Origin: Planococcus sp. MSAK28401
Lineage (GTDB): Bacteria; Bacillota; Bacilli; Bacillales_A; Planococcaceae
Assembly (NCBI RefSeq): GCF_018283455.1
Contig: NZ_JAAMTH010000001.1
Location: forward strand, 1,031,001-1,095,000
DNA: 64,000 bases
Direction: 5' to 3'
Part shown: positions 62,816 through 64,000 of the stretch, piece by piece
How positions within the stretch are numbered: position 1 is the first letter of the stretch
Layout of the letters: each line of letters opens with the position of its first letter
Made by a program: the position numbers and the translations under genes
Notes under the pieces: generated by a model
Told to the model about the DNA's origin: nothing
What the model saw: the letters and a program-made list of their open reading frames with translations, nothing else
Databases searched by the model: none

Positions 62816-63682
62816 ATGGAACAAATATTGAGACCGTTATATCAAGAACGCGCGAGCCAGGAAACAACGCTAGGTGTCATCCTAATAGAGAAGAGAGAAG
62901 ACATCAGCCCAATTACAGATACATTCGATTCAATCCTTCTGATCATTACAAAAGAAAATGAAACCCCAGTTTTTACAAAACATTATACGTACTTAGATAA
63001 AAAAGCGGCAATGCACATCATCACAGAAAAGCAATTGCATAAGTGGCTTCTATTGGGAACTAACCGTAAAATTGTCGACTGGCTCTTTAACGGCCGTGTA
63101 ATATATGATCGCAATGAATTTATGGAAAAACTAAAAACTGAGTTAAAAGAGTATCCCTTCTACGGCAGAAAAATCAAAATGGGCGTGGAGTTTGCTAAAC
63201 TGATTCGTCGTTATCTTGAAGGTAAAATGTTCTTCGAAGAAAAAAATTATTTGGATGCATATCATCACATGGTAGAGTCGCTCCATCATCTGGCTCGGTT
63301 ATCAGTTCTTGAGAATGGGCTTCCACCTGAGGTGACAGTGTGGTCACAGGTGAAGAAGATGGAGCCGGCAATCTATAAATTATACGAAGAGCTCATCTCA
63401 AGCGACGAGCCGATTGACAAGCGCTTGGAGCTTTTATTCTTAGCCAGCGAATTCTTCATCCATTCTCGTACAAAAGACGGATCACAACATATTCGTGAAG
63501 TAATGGAGAAGCAAAGCAGCTGGACAATTCAAGAATTGCACGAACAGGAAGAATTGAAAAATTATTCTTCCAATCTTGAAGTGTTAATTGAGTTCTTAAT
63601 CGAAAAGGATTTAATTTCAATTAACGGGGTAAAGACAAAAAGCGAAGGGATCTTCCATCGTTATTATTCAGTGAAGGCTTGA
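62816..63682 (+). CDS. ygxA: YgxA nucleotidyltransferase-like protein
   Basis: 288-residue protein. N-terminal part (about 1-115) resembles a nucleotidyltransferase fold (LGVILIEKREDISPITDTFD, LLLGTNRKIVDWLFNGRVIY); a conserved pair of Asp as in active enzymes is not obvious. The C-terminal part is helical (HEPN-like: YLDAYHHMVESLHHLARLSV). Function unknown. In B. subtilis ygxA is the last gene before rrnD, and here the rRNA leader follows. Confidence 0.85.
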   Translation: MEQILRPLYQERASQETTLGVILIEKREDISPITDTFDSILLIITKENETPVFTKHYTYLDKKAAMHIITEKQLHKWLLLGTNRKIVDWLFNGRVIYDRNEFMEKLKTELKEYPFYGRKIKMGVEFAKLIRRYLEGKMFFEEKNYLDAYHHMVESLHHLARLSVLENGLPPEVTVWSQVKKMEPAIYKLYEELISSDEPIDKRLELLFLASEFFIHSRTKDGSQHIREVMEKQSSWTIQELHEQEELKNYSSNLEVLIEFLIEKDLISINGVKTKSEGIFHRYYSVKA

Positions 63683-63819
63683 AAAATCTAACAGATCTCA
63701 AGCTGGCTGGGAACCAACCTCGTCAGCTTTCTTCATTATAGCGAGTTAAAGAATAAGGAGAGTCCTATACAAAGGAAGCGGTGATTGAAATCAATTTAAA
63801 TATAGTTTTCATTTTACCG

Positions 63820-63849
63820 TTGACAATCCATCAAGTGGTGTATTATGAT
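63820..63849 (+). promoter_or_regulatory. rRNA operon promoter P1
   Basis: TTGACA - 18 nt - TATGAT, preceded by an AT-rich UP-like stretch (63781-63815). Upstream, 63683-63780 holds nothing recognisable beyond a possible ygxA hairpin (CAAGCTGGCTGGG...CAGCTTT). Confidence 0.55.
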
Positions 63850-63899
63850 ATTACATGTCGCTCGAACAGATTAAGTTTTTTTACAATAATAAAAAAGAC

Positions 63900-63928
63900 T
63901 TGACTCTTTTGCTCAGCGATGCTAAATT
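63900..63928 (+). promoter_or_regulatory. rRNA operon promoter P2
   Basis: TTGACT - 17 nt - TAAATT, 50 nt after P1, after an AT-rich tract. Tandem promoters are typical of rrn operons. Confidence 0.55.
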
Positions 63929-63929
63929 A

Positions 63930-64000
63930 TAGAAGTTGCTCTTGGAGCAACGTTAGCATTTGAACCTTGAAAACTGAACAGCAAAACGTCAATAATACAG
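63930..64000 (+). promoter_or_regulatory. rRNA operon leader (16S gene expected just beyond the window)
   Basis: Hairpin GTTGCTC-TTG-GAGCAAC (63935-63951), then GAACCTTGAAAACTGAACA, the phrase (boxA-like, TTGAAAACT) found in Bacillales rrn leaders. The 16S sequence itself has not begun by base 64000. Confidence 0.72.

Noticed and set aside
63940-64000. Start of 16S rRNA.
   Set aside because: The leader phrase is present but the conserved 5' end of 16S is not reached before the window ends.

Overview
The window looks like the chromosome of a Gram-positive member of the Bacillales, most likely Planococcus or a close relative (family Planococcaceae/Caryophanaceae). This is inferred from gene content and order, not from a database match. 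Shine-Dalgarno sites are strong (AAGGAGG type), several genes seem to start with TTG, and the right half follows Bacillus subtilis order closely: yfkK, yfkH and yfkF homologues, then yfhF-recX-yfhH-yfhJ-yfhP-mutY-fabL, ygaC-ygaD, ygaE-hemL-ygaF, perR-ygzB-ygxA and finally an rRNA operon leader. The left edge (gatB, dagK, rlmCD) is a second B. subtilis-like block. I see no phage, integrase, transposase, CRISPR or tRNA gene.

Layout. 1-1207: 3' part of gatB. 1245-2512: non-coding, with an interspersed element (about 1300-1495) and a tandem array with an exact 216-bp period (1602-2370). 2513-8723: thioredoxin-like protein, lipid kinase dagK, a NUDIX hydrolase, a bd-type oxidase operon (cydA-cydB plus a 36-residue CydS-like peptide) and rlmCD. 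8953-19609: mixed accessory genes, including an AAC(3)-I-like acetyltransferase, an FbpA-like small protein, an amidase, a TetR/MFS pair, a DEAD-box helicase coupled to an M29 aminopeptidase, a secreted SGNH hydrolase and an M20 peptidase. 19697-20519: TPP riboswitch and thiT. 20680-28790: map, a TspO-like protein, pepF, two small enzymes, carbonic anhydrase, mreBH and a second M29 aminopeptidase. 28934-30936: pseudouridine catabolism (psuK-psuG). 31047-33349: a FAD monooxygenase/methyltransferase pair of unknown substrate. 33350-33852: a second repeat array with a period near 120 bp. 33853-46920: transporters, a P1B-4 metal ATPase, a short transcription unit that may be an sRNA (39476-39656) and the yfk/yfh genes. 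47058-57072: mutY-fabL, an ABC exporter and an oligopeptide permease operon (oppDFABC). 57104-63682: heme synthesis, peroxide defence and perR. 63820-64000: tandem rRNA promoters and leader.

Genes that work together. OppDFABC imports peptides, and two M29 aminopeptidases, an M20 peptidase, PepF and Map would process peptides in the cytoplasm. PsuK phosphorylates pseudouridine and PsuG splits the product into uracil and ribose 5-phosphate. HemL supplies the heme pathway that the bd oxidase depends on. PerR, a Bcp peroxiredoxin and a probable Fe(II)-efflux ATPase fit peroxide and iron homeostasis. Five genes or operons carry candidate sigma-B promoters that I read by eye. The two best lie upstream of ytxH and of a 49-codon unknown gene.

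Most interesting. The two repeat arrays fold into long imperfect hairpins whose stems are kept by compensatory base changes between copies, which points to selection on structure. The monooxygenase/methyltransferase pair and the strongly promoted short transcript at 39476-39656 are the other two candidates for something undescribed.
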